Shown piece after piece: positions 1 to 12,945 of a stretch of DNA of 64,000 bases; positions within the stretch are counted from its first letter, which is position 1; every line of letters begins with the position of its first letter. The notes beneath the pieces are model-generated. The model worked only from the letters and a program-made list of their open reading frames with translations, was not told the DNA's origin and did no database searches. This stretch comes from Rallus limicola (taxonomy: Eukaryota; Chordata; Aves; Gruiformes; Rallidae). The translations under genes were made by a program, and so were the position numbers. Where the stretch lies: NCBI GenBank assembly GCA_022605955.1, contig JAKCOZ010000007.1, positions 31,164,991 to 31,228,990 on the forward strand. Direction: 5' to 3'.

Positions 1-424
1 GAATGACCTCAGCTGTGAGTTTTAGCTCTCTGCTAAAATGAAACACATTTTTTCTGGCCTGTAATCAGTCATACATATTGGTTAATGCCATGGAACCACT
101 CTGTGCCAGGAGACAAGTGTTACTGCTGAGGTCCCTTGCCTTCCTTTGGAAAGCTCAAATTGCACTGAGTGCAATGATGTGAACTTCAGTGTATCACAAA
201 CATTTTGATTCCGGGAACTCAGCAACCTGCTAAACAGCGTAGTTGCATTATTGCCATGTGTAAGAGGAAATTAAAAAAATTAGCAGAATGTACAAATGAG
301 ACAGTATAAGGTATATGAAATGTAACTTAAAGGTTTTCAAAATATTATTCAAGAGGGAAACACTATTTACTAAAAGGTAGATCAGATACAAAGGTATTCT
401 CAAAGAATCTGATTTCAAATAAGG

Positions 425-500
425 TTTGGAGGTTCAAATTAGCACCCAAGCCACTTGGAAACTGGACTCCTAAGTCACTCTGGTATTTGAAAAATAACAC
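425..500 (+). repeat. Possible ancient amniote interspersed repeat relic
   Basis: The stretch has the cadence of an old dispersed repeat common in reptiles and birds: a 'cctaagtcact' motif, then 'ggtatttgaaaaat'. It is heavily diverged, so the family cannot be fixed by eye. It could equally be chance. Confidence 0.25.
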
Positions 501-2273
501 CTTAAGTAGTGATTACTTAATTACTTTCATTAGTAAAGTTCTTGCAAAACTGCTTCTGTGAAAGTGGAAGCAAACGCCAATACCTCAAAAGTAACATAGA
601 AAGAAAGAACATAAAACCACAAAATATGAGAAAATATAGTAGTACATGGTGCCTAATCACAAATGGCTACTTCAAAACTACAGTATTTTGTGTTTCATTC
701 AAAGAGATGATGCCCCAAGAAGGTTCATTATGAAAAAGCTCCTATGAGAACTTGTTCCAGAAAAAGTCAATTGCTTGGAAGCTCCAGCTCAGAACTATCT
801 GGGGAAGGGAGGGGGGGTTATTTGGGTTACAGAGAAACAGTAGATTGTGTTGTCTTGTTTTGGATCTACAGCAACCTCAATAACCAGGGAACTGGTAAGC
901 ACTGAATATTCAACATCACAACAGAGCACCCAAAAATGTTAATAACTGGAACCTCATCACACCCCTCTGAGCAGTCCAGTAGAGATACTTGCGTGCTTAA
1001 AATTAAGCACGTGTGTAAATGTTTGTAGGACTGAGGCCAAAGGTTGCAACAGCAGCCAAGGGAATACCTGCCCAACCTCTTCAAGGCAAGGGTATTTTGT
1101 TTGTAAAAGGATATTTTAACCTTCAGAGGCCATGGACTATGTAGTGGTAATGTGACCTTTAACTTCTCCAGATCAAATGTTTATTCAGGTGTTCTCATTT
1201 CCTGAAAGAGGAGTAGAGGTTTGAATATTATACAAACACTATTAATTTAAATATTTTCCCAGTTGCTGTTTCATGCCATTGAAAATAAATATATTTATCA
1301 TTTTTACTCAGATCTACGCACAAAATGTAAGATTTTGAAAATACCCATGGTTATCTGGTGGAGATACATATATCAGAGTACATGTATGGGAAGGCATCCT
1401 AGTTGCTTTCTAATTTCAATGCTGGAGATAATAACAATGAGAAATTTCACAGGAAAAATCTCCAAAATTTCCCTTGAGTGTTATGAGGTAATTCTAACAC
1501 TGCAGTGAGTGCAGATCAAGTGGAAGAAGACCAGAGGTCCCAGGGCTGGAATTCCTGTGGTTCCTAAGTCAGTTATGAGACTGACACCAAGGGGGTTTCC
1601 TTGTCCCTCTTTGGTGGTAGAGTTAATGGTTTGAAGCAGGAACACCAGCTTTCCATGGGAAACATCTCAGCTAAAAAAATCTCTCCATTCCTTCCTCTCT
1701 GCCTGCTTGAAGTTGATGATAACACTGTATTCCACATCTCTTGGCAATGATCTGATTTTCCACTAGTTCAGGACAACCCAGTGTCCCAGCCAAGATTCTC
1801 CCTCCTGATTCTCCCACTATGAAGCTCTACATGGGGTTTGGTTGAGTGAGTGTTGGTCGCCACATTTGCTTTTCCTGTAGATCTATTTATCATAAGTCTG
1901 GAAAGCATGCAGATATAAAAGCCCCCAAAAATTCTGCATGTGAGTGATTTCATGCTCACCCATATGCTCTGAGACAATTAATTAGTGAGAATCAATTCTG
2001 GCTTCCACCTTACCAAATTTGGACCGTGTCTCTCACTGTCAGACTGGATGGACTGTGCAGGTATTTTTAAAACAAGTAGGAAGTAAATAACAGAAAAATT
2101 AAAACACCTGCTAGTTACATGGCATTAGAACATGCTCAATTTAATGGATGTTCAGAAAGAGCATGGTCTTCTAGTCCCTTATTTCCATGTCCTTATAAAA
2201 TGACACATCTGCTGACACCTTCTCTGTGATGGCAATCAAGACCATTGCAGGATGCCTTTTTAGTATTTAATTG

Positions 2274-2315
2274 CTTCCGCATTGTCCATTAAGTTAATGG
2301 AAGCCAATGCGGAAG
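2274..2315. other. Compact imperfect hairpin (11 bp + 8 bp arms)
   Basis: CTTCCGCATTG (2274-2284) is the exact reverse complement of 2305-2315. Just inside it, TCCATTAA (2285-2292) is the reverse complement of TTAATGGA (2294-2301). Only a 3-nt bulge (2302-2304) interrupts the stem. In RNA the tip would open to a 3-5 nt loop. The whole structure is 42 nt, shorter than a usual microRNA precursor. It could be the centre of a decayed palindromic transposon, a structured RNA element or a cruciform site. Confidence 0.7.
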
Positions 2316-4116
2316 TTTTCTTCAGGAGACAGAAAAGACTTCAACTTTCTGATTTCATGATCATTTTACAAAAAGTGTGTCCTTTCTGACAACACAGGCT
2401 AAGGGAAGGCACTCTAGAAATTACTCAGTTTTACCTGCACTTCTTACTAAGGGAGAGTTGGAGCTCGTCATCAGTCTGTATGTACTGAAGGTCTCATTCT
2501 GCTCATCCTCTCAGGATGGGCTTCTGGTTTTCATGGCTTTCCAAAAGTCAGTCTCCTGATATAACATTAATGCCGTCTCTGAAGTCTGTTTATTCATTAA
2601 CAGCGTGAGCCAAGCCCCATGAAAATCACTGATTTTCACAGAGTAGGGGGTCAGTCTCTAAGTGCATTACAATATAGAGAAGAACACTATAAACACTTGG
2701 AGACAGGCCACTTTGAATGAAGGATCTTTTTAACTCAAGACCACTCCTGAGCAGAAAAATTGACAGGTAAATACTGCTCTTCCTTAGGAAAACTGGCAGA
2801 AAAGGGAAATGGGGATTTTGAATGAGACATTTGAAACTCACCTAAATATTTCCCAAGGAATAAAAAGAGTTATTTATGATTGTATTTAGGGATGTAAAAT
2901 CAGCACTGACCAATCATATGGAGAAGCACTCTGTTCACAGACACTGCAACTCTGATGATATTTCAAAATTAGATGGTTTGCAGCAGCCTTCCTCACTTCT
3001 CTCTGCAGAACATTTTAGGTTGTTTTTGAACTTGCTGAGTGAATTCCAGATGGATTTTATTATGGCTGGGATCCTAGAAATCTATATATTTATTGTCTTA
3101 GTAGATGTGTGATTTTTGTGGGATGATTAAAAACTCTGATTTGAGAAATATTTTGTTTCTCTAGCTTGTTTCTGACATCCTTAGAGCTGGATCCTTTTGT
3201 GTCTTTGGTTTTTGGAAACTGTGGTTTATGACTTCAAATGTCTTCTTAGCTGATTCACACTTTTTCTGTGTGTGCAGAATGACAGTCAGAGCTCCACAAG
3301 CACAACGCATTTTGCCAAAACACAAGACAAACAGACATTTCAGAGGTCATCATCATTAGCTTAATTATCCATACAAATAAAAAACAGAATTAAAAGTAAG
3401 GGAAAAAAAACCTACAAGAAATTAAATGAAACTTTGCCTCAATTTTCAACGATTGATGATACAGAGCATGATGACAAAGTCAGAATGACTAAGCGAAGCA
3501 CGTGGGTGGAAGGGAAAAACACCATATCAAGGACAGACACTATCCTCAAACATCTTCATAAATTCCAGTTGGGTATAGAGAGGGAAAATAGTCTCCATGG
3601 AGAAGCATAGAATTATCACTCAATGTACAGGTTCAACATCAGGGATATTTAACAGATTCATCAAATCAAGGACACTGAAATATGAGTAGAGAGTGGGGAA
3701 CCTCTTGCCATTCTTCAAAAAGCAGAAATGATCTAATCAACTATAGATTTGCTACTCTGACTTCAGTGTTATGTTATGTTTATAGGAGGAAAAACAGGAA
3801 GAAAAGGTAGCTAAGTGACTGAAAAAGAGGATGAAATGCAACATAGTTTTATGAAAAGTTGAATGTAAAAAAACCAAACCTGGGTATTTTTTGTCAGTGA
3901 AGTGGTTGATTTTTTTAAGTGAAGAAAATACAGTTATTGATAATTCCAGAAGACCTATTTATACATTGACAGACAGGGAATTTTAATTCAAATAAGAAAA
4001 TTAATAAAATATTTAAAGACAGATAGGACTGATAGAACACAGGTTGTTCTGGAAAGGGATGCTGTTAGTGGTATTCTTGAATGACAAAGTTAGAACATAT
4101 GAGATCAGCTCCATAC

Positions 4117-4184
4117 ATTAAAATAATTTTAATAATTAAAATAATTACTACAATTTTAATAATGAAAAAGTAATTAAAATAATG
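4117..4184. repeat. AT-rich low-complexity stretch
   Basis: Built almost wholly from 'taattaaaataatt' and 'ttttaataat' variants, with overlapping direct and inverted copies. This is simple-sequence DNA with no sign of function. Confidence 0.7.
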
Positions 4185-5610
4185 CCTCTTACCCCTTCTG
4201 GGGCAGGTGCATCACCAGACTCATGCCAGAGTCCATGAACCAAGTCCTCTAGCACCTGCAGCACTTTCTGGCAGCGGTACAACAGGAGACCTTTGTGCCA
4301 TAAGACTGGCTTCTCTTTCCTGATCTGGTGCTATCCTGGGTCCCTGGAAGGTCTTTAGGAGCTGTAGATCCTGGTCTCTGTGTGTTGCTGCTGTGGTGCT
4401 GGACACTACCATCACAGGTTCCCCAAGCTCCTTCTGCAATCTTTAGGCAAGGGGAACTGCTGCCAGGGGGGTCTGCCTGTCTTCTTCATCACCTCACACT
4501 CTGCAGTACCCACTCTCTTCCAACCCTCTGAGTCAGACACTGCCATTTGTCCTGAAAAATGAGATGCTCCACTCTCCACTGCCAACAACTTGTAGGCAAT
4601 GCTGCCAAAGAATCATGCAGTCGCTTTCTCTTTTTCTCTTTTTCTTTTGCTTTCTCATGTTAAACTAGGAGCACCTCATGCCTGCAATTGGCAGGGACAA
4701 AGCGGGAGGCAGCAGTGGGGGAAGGGGAGAAATTTGGGAAACATCTGTTTCACATTTAACCTGGAACCAAACCTTTTCATCGTGCTTCTTCAACCTCGCT
4801 TGTATATTGATTCAATTACTAGGGTCTGCTAGTGCAAGAGATTTATATTAAAGCCCCATACAAAGCTATTGTGTTTTGTCACACAACAGCACTGAACCAA
4901 TTACAAATGTGCTCAACATGATCCCTCTTGGTTATAAGTGTTCACTCAGGGAGAAGCTGCCCTACCAAGACACTGGCTGGGTGCTAGCTGGTTTCCAGGA
5001 ATGTGTGACACACCTAGCTGACATCTGCCCTTGGCACTTCACCATCTCTGGCCCCTGGGTGCTGCCTTTCTCAGCTCTGCCTCATTAAAGGTTTGTGTGG
5101 GATGGAGAAACAAGGCTGGAGGCACACACACAGAAGCCTGGGGTCCAGTCGAAGCAGCTGCCTGGGGGTAAAGGTCCCTCAGATGTGCAAAGCAACAGTG
5201 GAGCTGGCCCTGGGCTGGTGTGACATGACCCTGCATCCAGCAGCAGCTGGCCCCTACAATCACCACAAAATCAGAAAAAGGCACTTGGGGCTGGGTGGTG
5301 CTAGGGGAGGAGAGGGGCAGAACAAACAGGGTCTACAGCCCTCCAAGTCCCATTTACCCTAATAAACCAGCTTCCAAGTAAGGAGGTAAAACAGCAATTG
5401 CTCTCTGCAGGATGATTGCCTATAGAAAGGCAATTTGCTGCTTACAGCAAAGGCCAGTTCCTGGACTGGCCACTGAACTGCTATGTAACCACAGCCAGAG
5501 CTTTGTAAAGCCAGTGTTTCAAATATGCCTGATAATTTTGAATACTGACATAGTTTCTAGACCCACAACAAAAATTCTCTGTAGAAAAACACGCTAACTG
5601 GAAATATCAT

Positions 5611-5674
5611 TTGGTGTTGGACTCAATGATCTCTGGAGGACCCTTCCAACCCCTATAATTCTATGAATCTGTGA
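5611..5674 (+). mobile_element. CR1 LINE 3' end fragment
   Basis: A short 5'-truncated copy. It starts in the conserved 'ttggactcaatgatctctgg' block, continues through 'cccttccaacccct', and ends in two degenerate ATTCTATGA-type octamers, the hallmark of the CR1 3' UTR. Only about 64 bp remain. CR1 elements move by target-primed reverse transcription and usually insert heavily 5'-truncated, often without clear target duplications. The copy holds no coding sequence. Confidence 0.88.
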
Positions 5675-7398
5675 GTCATGAATTAAAGAGCTTTTTGAAA
5701 CATGCGAACCTATTCATTCTTTTTGCAAACCCCACAGGAAACTATACAATGCCTTACAAATCACAATTGCTTATGTAAAAAATAGAAATAAATAAATTTA
5801 GCACGTAGAAAGCTTCCAAACTGGTCAGAAAACCCTGCAAAAGAAGCACCAAGGAGACACAGAGCAGGTTGCTGTAGCTGTGTCAGATGTGTAGATGCTC
5901 CTCCCTTACCCACATGGTTCCTACCTATTTTTTGCACAAGCAGCATTAGCTTAACACCTGTCTTTCAAAACCTTCCTGTTGGGGCTGCAACCACAACACA
6001 GTTCCTGTCCCACAGCCCCTGTCTGCCCAGTCCCCAGCTATATCAGCTACCTTGGCAGGCAGTACCTCCTTCCGTGCAGGCTGTCAGGCAGAACTGGCGA
6101 AAAGGTTGAGAGGCCTCTTGCAAGGGGGGCTGCTTTGAACCTCATGTATCATAAGTATGCAAATCCTGAGAGGACCATTGAGGCACTAATGCACATTAAT
6201 AGTCTTATTAATGATACTATACCTAACCAGCATAGACTTCAAGATGAGTTCAAATGATCCATTTAACAGCCTTATTCTTCTTAATGTTCAATAGAGATCC
6301 TGAAAGATAAGAACAAAGTCAGAGTTATCCAAGATAAATTTGCCTTTTGCCAGACTGATACACCATACCAGTTACTGGGTCCTGCCTCAGTTTACCTGTT
6401 CATGCAGTGGAGATGGCTTCCATCCTGCAACACAGCAAAGCTTCAATCACACAAATTGATGGTGTGAAACAAATACCTATGGACCTAACCCACATACAGA
6501 CATAACTAATTCATAACTCCTCAGCACAACTTTGTCCTCCAGGTAAAAGCTAACAGGACCCTGTACCCTTGGGAATGGTTGAAAATATCTGGACAGATGG
6601 AGCCTTTACTTCCCAGACATTCTGAACTAAAACTAGCAGGACTTTTTCCAAGTCAGACTGTAACTAGCTGTCATTATAGCTCTTACAATGAGCTTTAGTT
6701 AATTTTGAGCTTTTTAGGGATTCTTTTATATAAGCAACATGCAAAGAATGGCAGCAGCTGCCTGCCGCCCTGTGCGCACTGTGAGCCAGACGGATGTAAG
6801 CCAGCTGTAGCCCAGAAGCCCTATAGTCGAATTATCTTAAAGCTGGCTCCAAGTTAATTCTCAGCAGGGCTTTATTGCTTCGGGTTGAGCATCCTGTTAA
6901 CGTGGCTGCCCAGTTTCCTGCTCTGTCACCAGCTGGCAGAGATCAGCTGAGAGTGTCAGAGTGACTGGGTGTACCCCAAAGATCCTCACCTGCAGGGGTG
7001 TCTCCATGGCAGACCTGAGGTCCAGGGCAACTTGTAAACCCATGCACTGGCATTAAACAAGCAACGCTGCCAAAGTTGCTGCTGGCAAACTCCTTGAAGT
7101 AGGTTGTGCAGATACCAGTGAAGCTTACACCACCGCAGACTTCAGTTCACTGAACTAAATCTCGTTCTGGTACCTCTGCTCCTCTGAGCACAACTAAACA
7201 CCATGGGATCATGATTACTCTCCAAAAAGATTTCTATCTTCATCCATGACACAAACGGAGCAGCACAGCCATCCATGAAGATGAGATTTTTGTCATCAAA
7301 TGTGTAGTGCATTCCCATCATCAAGAAATGAAAGTTTCTTCAAAGTACAGGGTAATATGGCCCAGGGTCAAGCAACAAGACCAAGTTCTGCCATCCGT
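5675..7398. other. Non-coding unique sequence
   Basis: No gene or identifiable repeat recognised between two CR1 fragments. A frame at 5979-6257 (+, 92 codons) is open, but its product shows no family pattern and it lacks convincing splice or promoter context. Confidence 0.5.
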
Positions 7399-7545
7399 CG
7401 GTGTGTTCAAAAACCAGGTAGATGTGGCACTGCGGGAAATGTGTTAGTGGTTACACTGGTGTAGGGCTGACAGACATGATGGTCTTGCAAGTCTTGTCCA
7501 ACTTTGATGATTCTATGATCCTATGATTCTGTGGTTCTATGATCC
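7399..7545 (+). mobile_element. CR1 LINE 3' end fragment
   Basis: A 5'-truncated copy. It begins in the last ORF2 codons (a 'gtgttcaaaaaccaggtagatg' region that would read VFKNQVDVAL), continues through 'gtggcactgcgggaaatg' and the 3' UTR core, and ends in four to five degenerate octamers (attctatgatc, ctatgattctgtg, gttctatgatcc). The divergence of the tail and core suggests an older copy than those at 25.0 and 32.4 kb. Confidence 0.88.
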
Positions 7546-10500
7546 TCATCTGGCCTGATGTGGCAGGAGTGTGAACTACAGAAACAGCAGAAATGGGACT
7601 TTGAAGTTCAGGATTTCTGGCAAACAGTTCTGAAGCTACTCAATCTATACCGGTATTTTGTCCACTCCTATAACCAAAAGCCCATGAGTTTGTATGCTAC
7701 TTTCTGTACATCTGTTTAAAATAAAGAGCCAATGTTGGAAACCATGTGTCATGACTTGACATCATAACACCACAGAAACCACCCCTTTTCAAGTCAAATA
7801 ATGTCAAGAGTTTATAGTGTCAGAAAAAGATGAGAGAAATATGATCAGGGAAACCTGTTTTGATTAACTACTGCTTGATTAACCTCAGTTGCAAGGTATC
7901 TACACTCCAGCAATTTGCAGTTTTGCTTTGCTGCTTGATTAATTAGTGTTGGTCATTTTCTCCCTCAGTCATCTGGTTCTACTGCACAAGAAATGTGAAA
8001 ATACTAAAGAATTATCTCCCATTTCCTGTGTCGAGTAGTATTTTGCAATGGATGTTTTAAACTAATTAGAACTGGTAGCGGAAATATCCCAGTTCTTGAG
8101 AGCAGAGAGCAACTTTCTTATAATTGTGAAGTTCCATGGAAATATTCTGTCAGTGCCACTGTCTGCTATAAAGGAAAAAAAATCATGAATTATTAGGAAA
8201 ATGCAAACCAGAATCTATTGCTCTGCCACTGTGTGTGCTTATACATCTGAACCCTGAACATTATGTCATGTAGTTTCCTGACATTCCAGACATCAAAAGA
8301 TATAACAGAATATGAGAATAACAAAATATAATACCATATGGACAAGACAGCTTCTGTACAAGCACTACCCAAGGTAGGTGATAGTCTCCATCCTGGAAAA
8401 AGACAGCTGGTAGGGAATTTGATGGGATCCTACAAAATCAGGGAGAGGATGAATGCAGATTGAATATACACTGCCTGTTGAATGCACACATAGAGGATAT
8501 AAAATGAAATTACCTGGAAGTGGGTTCAGGCCAAACAACACTTTTGGTCACTAGAACACTTGAAGCTGTTTAATCTGTGAAGCTCCTCACCATGGGCGTC
8601 ATGGGTGCCAAAAGATCACACATCTTCACAAGGAGGCTGGTGAGATTTATAACCTAGGAAAGGCAATTAAGTATACAGATGGTGCCTCTGGTGTGGCAGA
8701 ACGACAAGCTGTAAATTGCCAAAGACTGGGAGGACATTTGAGAAAATATCTCTACTTCTGTGATATTTTGTGTAATTTCCTAGCTAAATCCATTTGGCAC
8801 CATCCAAGACAAAATACTGAGCTAGACTGCTGTTCTCTCTGGCCCAGTATATCTGGTTTTATGTCTTTATACTGAGACTGAACCACTAGTTCTGTTGGGT
8901 ACTGTTCACCCGAGGGAATGCCTGTGAGAGAACCCAGAGCTGCTGCTGAGTGCAGAAACCAGGCAGCCACAGCAGCACGACTGAGCTGAGATGCTACTGT
9001 TCACACACCACTTCCATGAGGATGCCCAGGCACAGCTGCATGGTGAACATGGCAGATGAAGCCAGCTCTTGCCTGCAGGTTGTCTGGTGCACAGAATAGA
9101 TGTACCCGTACTTTACACTGCATTGATCTTCAAGTAAGGAAGAACTCCCCAGCTATTTTTGGACCCCAAACTGCCGATCATACAAACTGCCTATATGCTG
9201 TTTTATCCCCTGGTACTGTTTGGCAGAGATCCAGCTAGAAGAAAAGCATGTAACCTGTTGACCTGGAGAAAGCTGAAATTAAGGATGTCTACAAATAGAG
9301 GTCCTACAATGGGGGATGGATGAGGCTGCAGCAGGTTCATTTCTGCGTGCCTTACAAAGTCCTGCAGTGCTCTTCAGCTGGCTGTGCACCTCTATGGCAA
9401 TCTCCAGGCACGCAGAGCAAGTCCTTAATATATCCCATAGAATATTTCTGGCAAATAGCAGCTTTCACAGAAACTTTACATTGGAGGGGTGGGGGGGGGC
9501 AAATAAGCAAAATCATAATTTTGTCTTAGGTGACACCTACGTGAAGCTTACAGGAGACCCCCCCCCAAAAAAAAAAAGCAAAGGGGAGTAATTAAATGCC
9601 CTGAGCAGACTGAGTACAAGCAGCTTGGCCTGAGGATCAGGGATCATGTTTTGAAGAGGAAGTATATAGTAGAGTTTATGTAGGTGATGTTTCCAGGACA
9701 CAGATCACCTCTGAAATAAAATATGTTTTCACTCTAAATACTTTATATCCCAAAAGAAGTCTAAGGATCATCCAGATGTTATCTTCTGACTGTCACTACC
9801 TTCAGCCTTCTTCCTGGCCGCAGTGAATTAATTCTGTCTGATGCACAGCAAACCAGTTACACATAGATCCTGGGGTGGTTTTGCTGGTTGTGTAACATGG
9901 AGAAATGCTTATAGAAATTAAGAGTATATAAATGCCCCCCAAAAAATCAGCCAAAGGCCCACTATGGCATAACCCAGATGTGAGCCCTACACCCAGAACA
10001 GCTACCAGCAGAGAAAAGCCTAACTATAGCTCCACAGGGTGCTTGGGGTTTCCTGATGAAACAGCTACCCTGATAGCTTAAAAATACCAGAGAACTTAAA
10101 GACTGTCCCAGTAATTCTAAAAAACATACTGCACAACAAGATAGTCAAAGGTCTGACTGTATCAGGCAGCCCATCAAGCAACACAAGCCAGTTTCAGAAG
10201 CCAGTATTGCAGTGGGAAAGGTGACAGGTACCACCCAGGCTGCCATCACCCCACCTCTCAGCATCCAGATGCTCTTCTACACTTGGGTCAGACACAGGGA
10301 AAGGGCAGAAGGAAAATGTTATCTGTGTTGCGAGGCTGAACTCGTGTCTTCAAGGTTGGTCAGGGTGCTTTTGCCAATAGGTCACCACACCCTCCCCACA
10401 TGAAAGAGCTGCACTGAAATCAGTGCCAATAACTTTTGACCCCAGGCTGACATAGCGTTTTGCTTTTTCTCTGATGTGATGTGAATAAGCAAAGAGAGGT

Positions 10501-12840
10501 GTTGAACTGAAGTGCCTAGGACACTGCAGCATAAAGCACAATAAGGTCCTCTTTTCTGTGTGTTGCGATACGCTCTGACATACAGTACTGAATGTACTTG
10601 GTCATTGCCTAAATTCCATTAATTTCTGGGAATCAGTAAGGAAGCAGACTTCCAGCTAAGATCTTTATCCTTACATATGCCCTGGAGCCAGCCACTTCAG
10701 TAACATTTTTTGGCAATACAGTAATGAAGGAGCTCCTTATATGAGCCACTGGACTGCTCTCACTATTTTCCCTCACCTCCTACTTGCCTCCAATAAAACA
10801 CCTACCTGGGGAGAGAGAAAGGAAAGGTGGCAAAAAGGGAAAGCCAAGAAGTTAATGGCTTTCTCAGGCTGCATCCCACTTACTCTGACTGCCCACTGTG
10901 GTCTGGAGCAGACAACCCCAGGCTGTACTCGGCTCATTACTTCAAAGCTGTTCAGTGGATGTATAGAGACAAAGACCACCTTCAAGGCATGAACATCATC
11001 TGGGAATTCTGGCATGGAACACCTTAACCAGGTTGCACAGCTCTCAGTGTAAAGCTGATGAGCTAATTCTGGTCTGAGCTGGCACTCTGCCCTTCATCCA
11101 GGTGTCTCTGGTTGTCTCCTATCCAGCTGCATGAGTCAATGTTCAAAACAGCTCTGGAGACCTTATCTACAGGTGCATTGTCTCTTCAACAGAGGAGTTG
11201 GGGCTGGGCAGCGGCCTCCAGGGTCAGCTTGGTCTCAGAGACATGTCACCATCTCAGGTCCCTTTATCACCTTGTGTTTTGTCTTGTGTCCAAACATCTT
11301 CATAGCATTTATCATGGAAAATGTGTAGCAGAGACATCACACTACAGGCAGAAGAAATAATTTCTGGTGAGCTATGGGTAAACATAAAGCTGTTTGCATC
11401 TCTCAGAGACTGGAAACTTAACAATTAACTCTACTAGCTCGGGGACATGAAGTCTCTGCAGATAACCTGATTTCTACAGTGCTAGGAGACTATAGATATT
11501 TTGTCCTTCTGTAATCCCTCTTAGCTCTTTGCAGCCTTCACAAATGACCTTAGACCTCAGACCTCCAAGAAGGAGGAAGCAGTAAAGTTATCACTAATGA
11601 GAGCTCAAAACAAGACTGAAGAGAGACATCTGCTAACTTTATTCTCTACTTCAATGGATGTCACTGCCTCCAAAAACAAGTGGTAAAGAACAGAAAACTG
11701 ACAGGGGTTTTATTTACCTGTCAGAAGGGTTTCTGCTCCAATTTCTTCTCCCATGTTTATCCTTATTTTCTGTCTCCCAATGGTAGTAGTCTCCTGCTCC
11801 ATGTCTCATTCTTAGTGTTTCCAACCTCATGCCCTCTCCACTGGGCACCATAGACCCAAATTAAATACGTAAGTTCATTGAATTAACACAGGAAGTGACT
11901 GGACCTAAAAAGACAGGCACCTGTCACCCTGGTGGCATCCATCAGGCTCACTCCCCTCCACACTGGGCACTGCTGCATGCTCAGACCATGAGGTGTTTAA
12001 GGCAGGGATTATGTCTTCTGAAGTTTGCACAGAGGTGCTGACTGTGGCCTTTGGGCAGTGTGAACATTAAATAAGACCCTTGTACTAGAAAGTATTCCCA
12101 CCTGGAAAGGTTCAAAGAAAAGCCTCCTTGTACAAGTGAAATTCCTGCTTGGTGCATAGGCTGTTTATTTAACAGAGCTTGGCAACTGAAGCAAATCCCT
12201 GTGCAAGAACAAGCAGAGACTTCCCATTGCTCTCCACCTGCCCTCCCACAGACAGATACACTGACACATGCCTGCTGTTTCACCAGCCTGGGATAGGCAA
12301 TGAGATGGGCCCTTTTCTGCATGCGGAGGTGATCCAGTCACTTGCAGAGACATGAAGTATCAGCCCTGAGGAGAAAACAATGAAAATGTTAGCACAAAGA
12401 ACCAACATCTGTTGTTCAGACCATATGGGATGCATTACAGTTTCTAACAAGGACTGATACAAGTACATGCTGCAATAAAATTTTAGCATTAATTATTTTT
12501 GAATATCAAGTGGAAAAATAGTTGGTTCTACTACCCTTTCTATGGGCTGCTGACAGAAACCCATTTGTTCTTTACCAGCCTTGGGTAAGAGTCATAAAGA
12601 GGAATCGAAGTAGGAAGGAATGGATTGTCTTGCTGAACTCACAGTAATCAAAACTGCAGTAAAAACCATTCATTCTTTCCTGTTTTTCTTACTCGTTCCA
12701 GTACTGGCCGTGCACATCACACATTAAAGGGACTCTGTTTACATGATTGCATTTATCCACAGACATTGCACCTACTACACAAAAGCAATGCTTGAAAAAA
12801 AAAAAAGCAGCACTGTACTTTAAACCTTCTGTGATTACTT
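7546..12840. other. Non-coding unique sequence with G/C homopolymers
   Basis: No gene recognised. Notable simple sequence is a run of nine G at 9491-9499, then nine C followed by eleven A at 9558-9577. GC-richer patches (about 10200-10400 and 10740-11330) hold overlapping frames of 60-90 codons on both strands, which is typical of chance in such composition. A 113-codon minus-strand frame at 11981-12322 has no recognisable motif. Confidence 0.5.
9491..9577. repeat. G9 tract paired with C9-A11 tract
   Basis: Nine G (9491-9499) and nine C (9558-9566) lie 58 bp apart. The C run is followed directly by eleven A. The two can pair as an inverted repeat, but the match does not extend beyond the homopolymers. 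Both are likely to be length-variable. Confidence 0.8.
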
Positions 12841-12945
12841 TCTTCTTGAGTCTCTAAATTTCTGGTTTCACCATGTGCAAAATGGGATACATGCCCTCTC
12901 ACTGCAAATTGCTTTGAGATGTATGGATGAAAAGTGCTATATACA
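12841..12945 (+). mobile_element. MIR / CORE-SINE-like relic
   Basis: The order of motifs matches the second half of the ancient MIR-type SINE. There is a 'tctggtttcaccatgtgcaaaatggg' region like the family's 'cagtttcctcatctgtaaaatggg' core, a short spacer, then 'ctttgagatgtatggatgaa' and 'agtgctatata' as in the LINE-derived tail. These tRNA-derived SINEs predate the amniote radiation and survive in birds only as diverged relics. The tRNA-like head is not visible upstream, where an A12 run lies instead. Confidence 0.6.

Larger units (their letters stand above)
1..5610. other. Non-coding unique sequence, no gene seen
   Basis: AT-rich DNA with no reading frame that resembles a protein. It contains a possible old amniote repeat relic (425-500), a compact hairpin (2274-2315), an AT-rich simple stretch (4117-4184), and a GC-richer, pyrimidine-rich patch at about 4200-5370. 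Short overlapping frames occur on both strands of that patch, but their products are low-complexity (P/S/L/C-rich) and show no recognisable domain. I found no promoter, CpG island or tRNA. Confidence 0.6.

Noticed and set aside
4200..5370. GC-richer patch as a possible CpG island or exon cluster
   Set aside because: CpG dinucleotides are rare in it. The overlapping frames on both strands give low-complexity peptides, and no acceptor/donor pair brackets an open frame convincingly.
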